Of a stretch of 64,000 nucleotides of DNA, positions 32,665 through 45,400 are shown piece by piece (the stretch's first letter is position 1; every line of letters starts with the position of its first letter). The notes beneath the pieces were generated by a model. That model had not been told where the DNA came from. It saw only the letters and a list, made by a program, of their open reading frames with translations, and made no database searches. This DNA comes from Dryobates pubescens (taxonomy: Eukaryota > Chordata > Aves > Piciformes > Picidae): assembly GCF_014839835.1 (NCBI RefSeq), contig NC_071642.1, positions 9,236,955-9,300,954 of the forward strand, read 5' to 3'. A program made the position numbers and the translations under genes.

Positions 32665-35600
32665 CTATGTGGGGATGGCTCCGGTGGCCAGGAGGATGAT
32701 GAGGAGGAGGAGGATGGCTCCGGCCAGCCCCAGCGCCGCCAGCAGCTTCACGTTGCGCCACCAGTAGCGGCGAGAGACCTTCTGCGACGTCGTCTTGAAG
32801 TGCTCCGACTGCAGGGCACAGGGCCTGACACCGCGGGCACCCCCCCCGCCGTGGCCACCCTGTGGGCACACCCCCCCCGCCACCCCGGGGCTGACCCCTG
32901 CCACCCACAGGACATCAATTGTGACTGCAGGGACCCCCAGGGACCCCCACTGCCATCCCGGGGACCCCCAGTGCCACCCTGGGGACCCCCAGTGCCACCC
33001 TGGGCAACCCCACTGCCACCCCAGGGACCCCCAGTGCCACCCCGGGGACACCCACTGCCATCCCGGGGACCCCCACTGCCACCCTGGGGACCCCCAGTGC
33101 CACCCTGGGCAACCCCACTGCCACCCCAGGGACACCCACTGCCATCCCAGGGACCCCCAGTGCCACCCCGGGGACCCCCACTGCCACCCTGGGCAACCCC
33201 ACTGCCATCCCAGGGACCCCCACTGCCACCCTGAGGACACCCAGTGCCACCCCGGGGACCCCCAGTGCCACCCTGGGCAACCCCACTGCCACCCTGGGCA
33301 CTCCCACTGCCACCCCAGGCACCCCCACTGCCACCCCGGGGACCCCTTGCTGCCACCTTTGTGCCCCATGCCCCTGCTCCCAGTGCCCAACTGGATCCCC
33401 TTGGGCACTCTGTGTCCCCCCCATGTCTGCCCCCACAGGGTCTCAGTACCAGCCTGAGGGGACCTGGTGCCACCCTAGGTGCCCGCAGTGCTGGAGCCCC
33501 TTGGGGATGCTGTGCCCACCCTGGGAGCTGGTGCCACCTTGGGGACCCCGTGCCACCTCAGGAGCCCCTGTTCCCACCTCAGTGGCCCTGTGCCCAGCTC
33601 AGTGACCCTGAGGAACCTTGGGGACCTTGTGTCCAGCTCGGGAGGACCCTGTGCCACCTTCAGGCCCCTTCCACCACCCCAGCCCTGTGCCCTCCTTGGG
33701 GACCCTGTGCCACCTTCAGGACCCTTCCACCACCCCAGCCCTGTGCCCTCCTTGGGGATCCTGTGCCACCTTCAGGACCCTTCCACCACCCCAGCCCTGT
33801 GCCCTCCTTGGGGACCCTGTGCCACCTTCAGGCCCCTTCCACCACCCCAGCCCTGTGCCCTCCTTGGGGACCCTGTGCCACCTTCAGGCCCCTTCCACCA
33901 CCCCAGCCCTGTGCCCTCCTTGGGGACCCTGTGCCACCTTCAGGCCCCTTCCACCACCCCAGCCCTGTGCCCTCCTTGGGGACCCTGTGCCACTCTCAGG
34001 GCTTTTTGCCCCCTCAAGAACTCCAAGGCCCACGTCAGGGACCCTGTGCCCGCCCTGAGGACCTTGCATCTACCTTGTAGGCCTTATGCCCCACTCGGGG
34101 TCCTTGTGCCCACCTGGGGACTCTGTACCCACCTCAAAGACCCTGAGCCAGCTTGGGGACCTTGTGCCGCCTCAGGAACCCTCTGCCCACCTTAAGGACC
34201 TTGTGCCACCTCAGGAACCCTGTGCCCACTTTAGGGACCTTGTGCCACCTCAGGAGCCCTGTGCCCACCTTAGGGACCTTGTGCCACCTCAGGAACCCTG
34301 TGCCCACTTTAGGGAACTTGTGCCACCTCAGGAGCCCTGTGCCCACCTTAGGGACCTTGTGCCACCTCAGGAGCCCTGTGCCCACCTTAGGGACCTGTGT
34401 TCACCTCAGGAACCCTGTGCCCACCTTAGGGACCTTGTGCCACCTCAGGAACCCTGTGCCCACCTTAGGGACCTGCGTTCACCTCAGGAGCCCTGTGCCC
34501 ACCTTAGGGACCTTGTGCCACCTCAGGAACCCTCTGCCCACCTTAGGGACCTGTGTTCACCTCAGGAGCCCTCTGCCCACTTTAGGGAACTTGTGCCACC
34601 TCAGGAACCCTGTGCCCACCTTAGGGACCTGCGTTCACCTCAGGAACCCTCTGCCCACCTTAGGGACCTTGTGCTGCCTCAGGAGCCCTGTGCCCACCTT
34701 AGAGACCTGCGTTCACCTCAGGAGCCCTCTGCCCACCTCAGGGACCTTGTGCCACCTCAAGAGCCCTCTGCCCACCTCAGGGACCTTGTGCCACCTCAAG
34801 AGCCCTCTGCCCAGCTTGGAAACCCTGTGCCCAGCCCGGAGCCCCTGCGCTCCCTGCCAGCGCCCACGCCGGTGCCCGCACCGTGGCCTCCAGGTCCTGG
34901 CTCTTGCTGTGGAGCTGCTCCAGGTTCTCTCCCCGTGCCAGGATCCTCTCCACGTTCTGGGTCATGATGGTCTTGACGCCCTCCACCTCGCGCTGCAGCT
35001 CCTGCACGCGCCCGCCGCCCGCCGTGCCCGCCGTGCCCGCCTGCCGCCACCGCGCAGGCCTCACGCCGGGCACCCGCTGGCACCCCGCGCCCACCCAGCA
35101 CCTTCCACCGCCCCAGCCAGGCCCTGGCGTCCCTCAAGCACGTCCTGTGTGCTTTAGGGGCAGCCTCACGTAGGCTTCTGGCGCCTTCCTGGCACCCCGG
35201 GCACCCCCCAGCACCCTGTTAGGCACACCTTGGGCATCCCTAAGGTACCACCCAGGCACCCCATGGGCACCCCATATGCACCCCTGAGCACCCCCATATG
35301 AACCTCTGAGTACCCCATGGGCACCCCATATGCACCCCTGAGCACCCCCATATGAACCTCTGAGTACCCCATGGGCACCCTGGGCACGACCCAGCACCCT
35401 ACAGGCACACCCTGGGCATCCCTAAGGCAGCACTCAAGCACCCCTGAGCACCCCATGGGCGCCCAATCTACACCCCAGGCACCCTGGGCACCCCTGAGGT
35501 ACCACCCAAGCACCCCCCAGGCACCCCATGCCCCCCCCAAGCATCACCCTGTATGATGCCAGGGCACTTCTCCAAGCACCCCATGGGCACCCAGGGTACA

Positions 35601-36190
35601 CCCTGGCCACCCCACAGCCAGCTGCCAGGCACCTCGGGGGCACCCCCAGCACCCTATGGTACCCCTGGGTGCCCCCCAGCACCTGCCGGGCACCACACAG
35701 CCACCTCCTCAGGCACCCTATGGGCACCCCAGAAGTACCCCACAGGCACCCCAAGACCCCATGGGCACCCCACACCCATCCATGGGCACTACAGACCCCC
35801 ATGGGCACCCCACAGGTGCCCCATATGTACCCCAGACCCCCATGGGCACCCCATAGGCACCCCACAGGTGCCCCATATGTACCCCGGACCCCCACGGGCA
35901 CCCCACAGGTGCCCCATATGTACCCCAGACCCCCATGGGCACCCCATAGGCACCCCACAGGTGCCCCATATGTACCCCAGACCCCCATGGGCACCCCACG
36001 GGCACCCCACAGGTGCCCCATATGTACCCCGGACCCCCATGGGCACCCCACAGGTGCCCCATATGTACCCCGGACCCCCATAGGCACCCCACAGGTGCCC
36101 CATATGTACCCCAGCCCCCCAGGGGCACCCCACGGGCACTCCGGGCACTCCCTCAAGCGCCCCCCGGGACGCCCCCCCGAGCCGCACCAT
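32665..36190 (-). CDS. VAMP8: VAMP8 (endobrevin), 3 exons
   Basis: R-SNARE for endosome, lysosome, autophagosome and secretory-granule fusion; tail-anchored in the membrane. Coding exons (minus) are 36190-36188 (ATG alone, then GTGCGG), 35040-34882 and 32808-32665, phase 0 at both borders; 101 aa (human 100). Exon 2 has a Gly/Ala-rich start (AGTAGTAGGG), then the SNARE helix [20 protein letters not shown] with the zero-layer arginine in the following [20 protein letters not shown]. Exon 3 begins [20 protein letters not shown] and ends in the transmembrane helix [16 protein letters not shown]. The identity is clear from [16 protein letters not shown] and KTTSQKV. The gene starts 280 bp from the oppositely directed GGCX. 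Confidence 0.95.
32925..33355. repeat. 21-bp minisatellite, VAMP8 intron 2
   Basis: About 20 units of GGGACCCCCAGTGCCACCCT type, 7 codons long, so all plus frames stay open. Confidence 0.93.
33650..34000. repeat. 57-bp minisatellite, VAMP8 intron 2
   Basis: Six units of CCCTGTGCCACCTTCAGGCC, CCTTCCACCACCCCAGCCCT, GTGCCCTCCTTGGGGAC, with AGGCCCC/AGGACCC variants. Confidence 0.95.
34130..34815. repeat. 39-bp minisatellite, VAMP8 intron 2
   Basis: About 17 units of CACCTCAGGAACCCTGTGCC followed by CACCTTAGGGACCTTGTGC run up to the VAMP8 exon 2 donor. Confidence 0.95.
35150..36130. repeat. GGCACCCC-type minisatellites, VAMP8 intron 1
   Basis: Loose ACCCCATGGGCACCCCATAT repeats (35190-35480) precede a cleaner array at 35770-36130. 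Its unit, about 41 bp, is GGCACCCCACAGGTGCCCCA plus TATGTACCCCAGACCCCCATG. Confidence 0.92.
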
Positions 36191-36470
36191 GTCCGCTGCC
36201 GGTGCCGGTCCCGTCCCGTTCCGCTGCCGGCTCCCGCGGCCGCCTCTGACCCCACCCCGCTCGGAGCTTCCGGGAGCGGCGGCGGCGGGGCCGGGGGGCG
36301 CGGCGGGGCCGGGGGTGGGGTCAGGGCAGAGGTCACGGCGGGGTCAGAGGGGCCGGGGGGGGGGGGGAGGGGAGGGCAGGAGGTGCCCGGGGCCCGGGGG
36401 GGCATCGCGGGACCCCCGCGCGCGCCGTGACGTGGCGTGACGTCACGGGGGAGGGGGCGGCGCCGTGGCG
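36191..36470. promoter_or_regulatory. Bidirectional promoter of VAMP8 and GGCX with a CRE
   Basis: The two initiator ATGs are 280 bp apart and diverge. The stretch is CpG-rich with a perfect CRE palindrome TGACGTCA at 36438-36445 and a half site GTGACGTGGC just before it. No TATA box was seen. CREB/ATF control is inferred from the motif. Confidence 0.75.
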
Positions 36471-39400
36471 ATGGCGGCGGCGGCGGCGGCGGCGGCGGGT
36501 AACGGAGCGGGGGGGACCGGGGGAGGGGGACCGGAGTTTGGGGGGACAGGGAGCGGCGGGAGAAACGGAGCGGGAGGCTTAACGGAGAGGGGGGAGGGGG
36601 CGGGGGGAATGGGGGGACGGAGGGGGCTACGGGGACGGGGGGGCTACAGCGGGAGGAGGTTAACGGAGGGGCGAGGGGCGGTGGGGCTCGTGGGGGTTAA
36701 CGGAGCTGGGGGCACCCGGCGGGGGGGGCTCGGTGCCTCCTGACTCCTGGTCCCGCCGCAGGCCCGGCGCGGCGGAGGCGACCGGAGCGGGGGGAGGCGG
36801 CGGAGGATCAGACCCCTCCGGACCCCTCTCCCGGCACCAAGGACCCCGATACCGGCAGCAGCCTGGCCCGGCGGCTGCTGGGCTTCGAGCTGCGGGACCT
36901 GACGCGGTGGCACCGCTTCGTCCGCCTGCTGCACCGGCCCGTGGACCCCGCCGCGCTCGGCGCCTTCCGGGCGGCTTTCGGTGCGGGCCAGCGGAGGGAC
37001 CGGGGGGACCCCCGAGGGACCCGAGCCTGGGGGACAGGGGAGACCGGGGACCCGGGAGGGACCCGAGCCTGGGGGACACGGGAGGGACCGGGGGACCCGG
37101 GAGGGACCCGAGCCTGGGGGACACGGGAGGGACCCGAGCCTGGGGGACACGGGAGGGACCGGGGACACGGGAGGGACCGGGGGACCCGGGAGGGACCCGA
37201 GCCTGGGGGACAGGGGAGGGACCGGGGGACCAGGAGGGACCGGAGTGACTTCGGTGAATGGGGACCGAGGGGACTGGAGCCTGGGGGTCCGCGGGAGGCA
37301 CCTGCGGCGGGGGGCACCGGCGGCTGGGCGCCTTCGGAAGGGGGCAGCTGGGGGGGACACAGAGACGGAGCCGCCGGGGGGGCTTTGGTGAGCGGACAGG
37401 AGCTGGGCTCCCGGGGGGGCCTGGGGAGCCGGGGGGCTCTGGGGCAAATAGAGGGGTCCGGGGGAGCCCCGGGGGCTGGGCGGCACTGAGGGGGCTTGGA
37501 GGGCTCTTGGTGAAGGGAGTGCCAAGGACGCTGGGGGGGGTCAGAGGTGTCTGGGGACTGGGGGGAGCCAGCTGGCATTTGGGGGGAGGGTACCCAGGGG
37601 GGGCTCAGGTACCGGGAGGGAGGGTCTCAAGGGCTCAGGGGTGGGACCCAGGTGCCAGGGGGGCCCCAGGCTGGGGCACATCAGCCCTGGGCAAAGGTCC
37701 TGGCAGTGCTTTGGTGGCCAGGGGTCAGTGCCCGTCCGGGTGCCCCCGGGGCCTGGCTGGCTCTGCCGGGGGGCTGCTGCCGGGTCCCTGACCCCCGGTC
37801 CGTGTGCCCCCCGTGCCGCCAGGGCTGCTGATGGCCCTGGACGTGCCCCAGGAGCGGGGCCTGGGGCACCTGGACCAGCGGTACCTGGACGGGCTGGATG
37901 TGTGCCGCTTCCCCCTGCTGCCCTTCCTGCAGCCCCTGCCCCTCGACTGGATGTACCTGCTCTATGCCATCATGTTCCTGGGTACCGGCACCGCGGGCAC
38001 CGGCGCTGGGATGGGCCAGGGAGGCTGGGGGTGGGCACTGGGGTGGGCACAGGGGTGGGCACTGGCACTGGGATGAGGGATGGGCACTGGGGTGGGCACT
38101 GAGGTGGGGACTGGCACTGGGGTGAGGGCTGGACACTGGGGTGGGCACTGAGGTGGGGACTGGCACTGGCATGAGGGCTGGACACTGGGGTGGGCACTGA
38201 GGTGGGGACTGGCACTGGGATGAGGGCTGGACACTGGGGTGGGCACTGAGGTGGGGACTGGCACTGGCATGAGGGCTGGACACTGGGGTGGGCACTGAGG
38301 TGGGGACTGGCACTGGGATGAGGGCTGGACACTGGGGTGGGCACTGAGGTGGGGACTGGCACTGGCATGAGGGCTGGACACTGGGGTGGGCACTGAGGTG
38401 GGGACTGGCACTGGGATGAGGGCTGGACACTGGGGTGGGCACTGAGGTGGGGACTGGCACTGGGATGAGGGCTGGACACTGGGGTGGGCACTGAGGGGAC
38501 TGGCACTGGCATGAGGGCTGGACACTGGGGTGGGCACTGAGGTGGGGACTGGCACTGGGATGAGGGCTGGACACTGGGGTGGGCACTGAGGTGGGGACTG
38601 GCACTGGCATGAGGGCTGGACACTGGGGTGGGCACTGAGGTGGGGACTGGCACTGGGATGAGGGATGGGCACTGTGGTGGGCACTGAGGTGGGGACTGGC
38701 ACTGGGATGAGGGCTGGGCACTGGGTGAAGGGCTGGGATGGGCACTGGAACTGGCATAGACACAAGTTCTATAACGAGGGGCTGGGATGGGCATGGGAAG
38801 TGGGGTTGGCACTGGGGTGATACCACAGTGGCAGAGGGGCGTGGACACTGAGGTGGGCACTGGGAGGTGGGGGAACAAATCCCACGGTGGGGATGGGCAC
38901 CAGGAAGAGCTGGGATGGGCATGGGGACAGGGTGGGGACTGGCAGCAGGAGGGAGGCTGAGGAGGGCTGAGGCTGGGGCCAGGCCCAGGGACACTGCGGT
39001 GCCCGCAGGGGCGCTGGGCATCATGGCTGGGTTCTGCTACCGCCTGAGCTGTGTGGCGTTCCTGGTACCCTACTGGTACCTGCTGCTGCTGGACAAGACC
39101 TCCTGGAACAACCACTCCTACCTCTATGGGCTGTTGGCATTCCAGCTGGCACTGATGGGCGCCGACCGCTACGGGTGGGCACCGCTGCCCCCTCGCGCCC
39201 AGGGCGCCCTGCAGCGGCACAGGGTGGTCCTGCCTGGCACAGGGTCCTGCAGGGCACCAAGGTCACTGTGGTGTGGGGTCACTCATAGGGTGGCACAGGC
39301 CCTGGTGTGCCCCACTGCACCGGGGGCACCACAGTCATCAGCGGTACCCCTGTGCTTCCTGAGGCACCCAGGGTGAATGGGTGGCACTGGGCATTTGGGG

Positions 39401-42400
39401 TGGCACAGGGTCCTGCACCAAGGTCAGCATGGTGCTGGGTCACCTACCCTCGATGTCCTCCATGGGGTGGCACAAGCTCTGGTGCCCCAATGGCACTGGG
39501 TCCGCCATGACCACTGGCAGCTCTCTGCTCCCCAGGGCACCCTCGGGTGCTGCCAGGGCACCCTCGGGTGCTGCCAGGGTACCCTTGGGCACAGGATGTC
39601 CCTGGGGATCCCGGGTGGCACAGGGCCTTGCAGGGCACCAAGGTCACTGTGGTGTTGAGGCCCCCGCAAGGTGGCACAGGCTCTGGTGTCCCCTGTGGCA
39701 CTGCATGCCCATGGGGTGGCACAGAGAGCCTCCCCTGCACAGGGGTGCCCATGGCTGTGTGCCCGGGGAGGTGGCACAGCGCTTGGTGTCCCCATGGGAA
39801 TGCACAGCCCCCGGTGCCCCCAGGGCAGCAGCACCACCTGACTGTGGGTGCCCTGGGGGTGACAGAGGCCTTGGGGTCCCTGCTGGCACCAGGGTACCCA
39901 TGAGGTGGCAGAGACCCTGCTGTCCCTGCTGGCACCAGGGTGCCCACGGTGCCATGTTCCCGGGGGGGTTGTCCCCTGGCATGCCCCCTGGCACTGCTGG
40001 CAGTGTCACTCTGTGTCCCCTGGCTTTCCCTGTGTCCCTAAGGAGTGCTGGCACCTGTGCCCCGTGGCAGGGGATGGCACCGTGCCAACCTGCTCTGCCC
40101 CCCACAGCTCCCTGGACGGCCTCCTGCGGCCCCACAAGCGCAATGCCCACGTCCCGCTCTGGAACTACACCCTGCTGCGTGCCCAGGTGGGTGCCCAGCC
40201 CCTTGGGGCGCCCCTGGCACCCGCCCCGGCTGCCCCCGGGGCCGCCTCTCACCCCTGGCACCCCTCTGCCACCCCTCCCCAAGGTCTTCATCGTTTACTT
40301 CATCGCGGGGCTGAAGAAGCTGGACGCAGACTGGGTGGGAGGGCACTCGATGGGCAGCCTGGCACGGCACTGGCTCTTTGCCCCCTTCAGGTGAGGGCAG
40401 GGCGAGGAGCAGGAAGGTGATTGGGGCAGGGGGAGGGGGAGGAAGGTGAGAGGGAGGAGGAGGAGGAGGAAGGTGATTGGGGCAGGGGAAGGGGGAGGAA
40501 GGTGAGAGGGGGAGGAGGAGGAGGAAGGTGAGAGGGGGAGGAGGAGGAGGAAGGTGAGAGGGGCAGGGGAAGGGGGAGGAAGGTGATTGGGGCAGGGGGA
40601 GGAGGAGGAGGAGGAGGAGGAAGGTGAGAGGGGGAGGAGGAGGAGGAAGGTGATTGGGGCAGGGGGGAGGAGGAAGGTGATTGGGGCAGGAGGAGGGGGA
40701 AGAGGAGGGTTCTAGGGAGGGTTGGGGTGAGGATGAGGAAGGTGATGGAGGTGCCAGGGTGGGGAGGAAGAGTGATAAGGGATAGGGAGAGGATGAGGAG
40801 AGGGTGATGGAGCTGGGGTGAGGGTGAGGTCAGTATGAGGGTGAGGAAGAAGTGGAGGTGCCAGGGTGGGGAGGAAGACTGACAAGGGAGAAGGGGCTGA
40901 GGATGAGGAGGGTGATGGAGGTGCCAGGGTGAGGGTGAGGAAGATGATGGAGGTGCCAGGGTGAAGATGAAGATTGTAACAAGGGCTAGGGTGAGGATGA
41001 GGGTGAAGAGGTCAAGGTGAGGATGAGGAAGGTGGAAGTGGGGACAAAGCCAGGGGTGAAGATGAGGATGGTCAGGGGGTGCCAGGAGGAGGAGGGTGAG
41101 AGGGGCAGGGTGAGGAGAACAACAGCAATGGGGGGTGCCAGGGTGACGCTGGGGGAGTGCCAGGGTGAGGCTGGGGGGTGACAGGGTGAGGCTGGGGGGT
41201 GACAGGGGGTGGCAGGGTGAGGCTGGGGGATGACAGGGTGAGGCTGGGGGCTGGCAGGCTGATGCCAGGCGGTGCCCACAGGCTGGTGCTGTCGGAGGAG
41301 CTGACCAGCAGGCTGGTGGTGCACGGGGGGGGGCTGGTGCTCGACCTCTCCGCTGGCTTCCTGCTCTTCTTCGATGCCAGCCGGCCCCTGGCACTGCTCT
41401 TCGTCACCTACTTCCACTGCATGAACTCGCAGCTCTTCAGCATCGGTGAGTGCCCGGGGGGGGCACGGGCACAGGCACCTGGGCACCCCCACAGCCAGGG
41501 CAGGGGCACCTGGGCACACCCAGAGCCAGGGCAGGGGCACCCTTCCAACTGCCCCAGAGCACCCAGGGCAGGGGCACCTGGGCACACCCAGAGCACCCTA
41601 AGACCCTGAGGCAGGGGCACCCGGGCACCCTTCAAGACGCCCTCATCCAGGGCAGGGGCACCTGGGCACCCCTAAGGTGCCCTCAGCCAGGTCTGGGGCA
41701 CCTGGGCACCCCCCAGCTCAGCCCCACCGTGGGCACGGGCAGCTGGGGGTGCCCCAGGAGGTGCCTAAGCGGTGCCCCCCGCAGGGATGTTCTCCTACAC
41801 CATGCTGGCCACCAATGGCCTCTTCTGCCACCCGAGCTGGCCACGGCGGCTCTGTGCCCGCTGCCCGCCCTGGCTGCAGCGGCTGCTGCCCAGCGCCCGC
41901 CCGCCCCGCGCCAGCCCCGACTGCCACTACGGAGGGCACCGGGGGGCAGCTGCCAGCCTTCGGCCTCGCCAGCACCTGGCTGCCGCCTTCACCGTCCTCT
42001 ACATCCTGGAGCAGCTCTTCCTGCCCTACTCACACTTCATCACCCTGGTGAGGGCACGGCCGGGGGGGCACTGCTGGGGGGGCAATTCCAGGGGGCGCTG
42101 CCAGGGTGGCACTGCCAGGGGGGCGCTGCCAGGGTGGCACTGCCAGGGGGCGCTGCAGGGGAGCAGGAGTTTGGGGTATGAGAGGCAATGAGAGGGTCCA
42201 TGAGAGGGGGTTGAGGGGATGTGAGTGGCATGAGGACATTTGGGGGGGGGGCATTTGGGGGCATGGGGATATTGGGGGGGCATGAAGGGCATTTGGGGGC
42301 ATTTTTGGTGGCATGAGGATATGGGGAGGGCATTTTGGGGGGCATGGGGATATTGGGGGGGCATTGGGGCAATTTTGGGGATGTTTGAGGGATTTTTTTT

Positions 42401-45400
42401 GTGTGCCCTGGGGCCATTTGGGGGGGGGCATGAGGGGCATTTTGGGGGCACTTTTGATGGCATGGGGGCATTTTGGGGGAAATGGGAGCGATTTGAGGGC
42501 CAGGAGGGGCATTTGGGGGGCATTTTGGGGGCATGGGGACATTTTTGGGGCCACAGAGGGGGTGAAAGGAGCCTGCTGAGGGAGGGCAGAGGGGGATGTG
42601 GTTGGGGCAGTGCTGGGGGGGGACAGCCCCAGGGGCTGGAGGGGGCATTGCCATGGCAGGGGAGAGCTCACCTGGAGCGAAGGAGGTCACAGGGTGGTGG
42701 CCATTGGAAGGGATCTCTGGAGGGACCTCTGAAAGGATCTCTGGAGGGACCTAAGAGCCCTCTGAGGGGATCGCTGGAGGGACCTCAGGATCCTTGCGAA
42801 GAGAATTCTGCAGGGGCCTCTGCAGGGATTGCTGAGGTGACCTCAAGATGCCTCTGAGGTGACCTTTAAAGGGACCTCTGGAAGGACCTCAAGCTCCTTC
42901 TGAGGTGACCTCTGGAAGGATCTCTAAAGGGACCTCCAGGTCCTGATGAAAGGAGCTCTGAAGGGATCTAAGATCCCCCTGAGGTGCCCTCTGAAGGGAC
43001 TTCAAGATCCCTCTCAGGTGACCTCTGAAGGATCCTCTGAAGGGACCTCAAGATCCTTCTGAGATGACTTCTGAAGGCACCTAAGATCCCTCTGAAGGGA
43101 TCTCTAAAGGGACCTAAGATCCCTCTGTGGTGACCTGTGAAGGGACCTTAAGATCACTCTGAGTTGACCTCTGAAGGGACTTCAAGATCCCTCTCAGGTG
43201 ACCTCTGAAGGGATCTCTGAAGGGATCTCTGAAGGGACCTCAAGATCCTTCTGAGGAGACCTCTGAAAGGACTTTTAAGATCCCTCTGAGGTGATCTCTG
43301 AAGTGATCTCTGAAGGCATCTCTGATGGAACCTCAAGATCCCTCTGAAGGGATGTCTGAAAGGATCTCTAAAGGGACCTCAAGATCCTTCTGAGGTGACT
43401 TCTGAAGGCACTTAAGATCTCTCTGAAGGGATCTCTAAAGGGACCTAAGATCCCTCTGAGGTGACCTGTGAAGGAACCTTAAGATCCCTCTGAGTTGACC
43501 TCTGAAGGGACTTCAAGATCCCTCTCAGGTGACCTCTGAAGGATCCTCTAAAGGGACCTCTGAAGGGACCTCAAGATCCTTCTGGGGAGACCTCTGAAAG
43601 GACCTTAAGATCCCTCTGAGGTGATCTCTGAAGGGATCTCCGAAGGGATTTCTGAAGGGATCTCTGAAGGGACCTCAAGATTCTTCTGAGGTGACCTCTG
43701 AAGGGACCTCAGTATCCCTCTGAGTTGACCTCTGAAAGGACCTCAAGATCCTCCTGAAGGGACCTCTGAACCTGCTGGAGCCCACAGCAGGCTCCCAGCC
43801 CCTCCCCTCCTTCCCCATGCTGGCAGTGGTGCCCCCCCAGGGCTGTCCCCTGCCATCCCCTGGTGCCACCTCCCCTTCTGCAGGGCTACAACAACTGGAC
43901 CAATGGCCTCTATGGCTACTCCTGGGACATGATGGTCCACTCCAGGTTCCACCAGCACGTCAAGATCACCTACAAGGATGGGCTGACAGGGGAGGTTGGC
44001 TATCTGAAACCAGGGGTGAGTGGGGACACAGCTTGGGGGAGCCTCTGGGGGTGGGGGAGAAGCTGGGCAAGAGCCAGCAATGGGCACTGGCAGCCCAGAA
44101 GATGGCAACCAGTGCCCACTGCCAGAGGGTGGAGAGAGGGGATCCTTCCCCCCTGCTCTGGGGGGACCCCACCTGCAGCACTGCCTCCAGTTCTGGGACC
44201 CCCAGCACAAGAAGGACCTAGAGAGGGTCCAGAGGAGGCCACCAAGGTGATCAGAGGCTGCAGAACCTCCCCTGTGGGGACAGGCTGGGAGAGATGGGGC
44301 TGTGCAGCCTGGAGAAGAGAAGGCTCCAGGGAGAGCTCAGAGCTGGGGAGGGACTGACCTCAAGGAGCTGCAGGGACAGGAGCAGGGGAAGTGGTTTGAG
44401 GTTAGAGCAGAGCAGAGTGAGCTTGGATGTGAGGAGCAAGTTGTGCAGCAGGACAGTGGGGAGACACTGGGACAGGCTGCCAGGAAGGTGGTTGAGGCTC
44501 CATCCCTGGAGATATTTAAGGTGAGGCTGGACAGGGCTCTGGGCAGCCTGATCTGGTGGAGGAAGTCCCTGCTGAGAGCAGGGGGTTGGGCTGGATGAGC
44601 TCTGGAGGTCCCTTCCAGCCCAGGCCAGGATTGAGTGGCTCATGAAGCTCAACAAGGCCAAGGGCAAGGTCCTGCAGCTGGGTCAGGGCAATCCCAGGCA
44701 CTGCTACAGGCTGGGCAGGGACTGGCTGGAGAGCAGCCCTGGAGAAAAGGCCTTGGGGATGCTGGGGGAGAAGCTCAGCAGGAGCCAGCAGCGCAGAGAG
44801 CCAAGCAGAGCCTGGGCTGCAGCAGGAGAAGTGTGGCCAGCAGGGCAGGGAGGGGATTCTGCCCCTCTGCTCCACTCTGCTGAGACCACAGCTGGAGCTC
44901 TGGGGCCGGCTCTGGAGCCTCTGTGCCAGGAAGGCTCTGGAGGGGCTGGAAGGTGTCCAGAGAAGGGCCACGAGGAGGAGCAGAGGGCTGGAGCTGCTCT
45001 GCTGTGAGCACAGACTGAGGGAGTTGGGGTTGTGCAGGCTGGAGAGGAGAAGGCTCCCAGGAGACCTCATTGTGGCCTTCAGTGTCTGCAGGAAAGCTGG
45101 GGAGGGACTTTTGAGGGTGTCAGGGAGGGACAGGACTGGGGGGGATGGAGCAAAACTAGAAATGGGGAGATTCAGATTGGGTGTCAGGAAGAAGTTGTTC
45201 CCCATGAGACTTTCCAGCCCCCCTGGATGCATTGCTGTGTGCCCTGCCCTGGCAGGGGGTTGGACTGGATGCTCTCTGGAGCTGCTTTCCAACCTCTAAT
45301 GCTCTGTGATACCCGGGGCGGGGCGGGGCTGTGCTGCCATCCAGGCAGAGCTGGGGGGGAGCAGAACCTCAGGAGGTTGAATTAAGGAGCAGGGCAGGGT

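Noticed and set aside
36465-36743. GGCX start at an upstream in-frame GTG with read-through past the exon
   Set aside because: The ATG at 36471 is a normal start, and the GTAAC donor at 36499 with matching phase to exon 2 gives the conserved protein.
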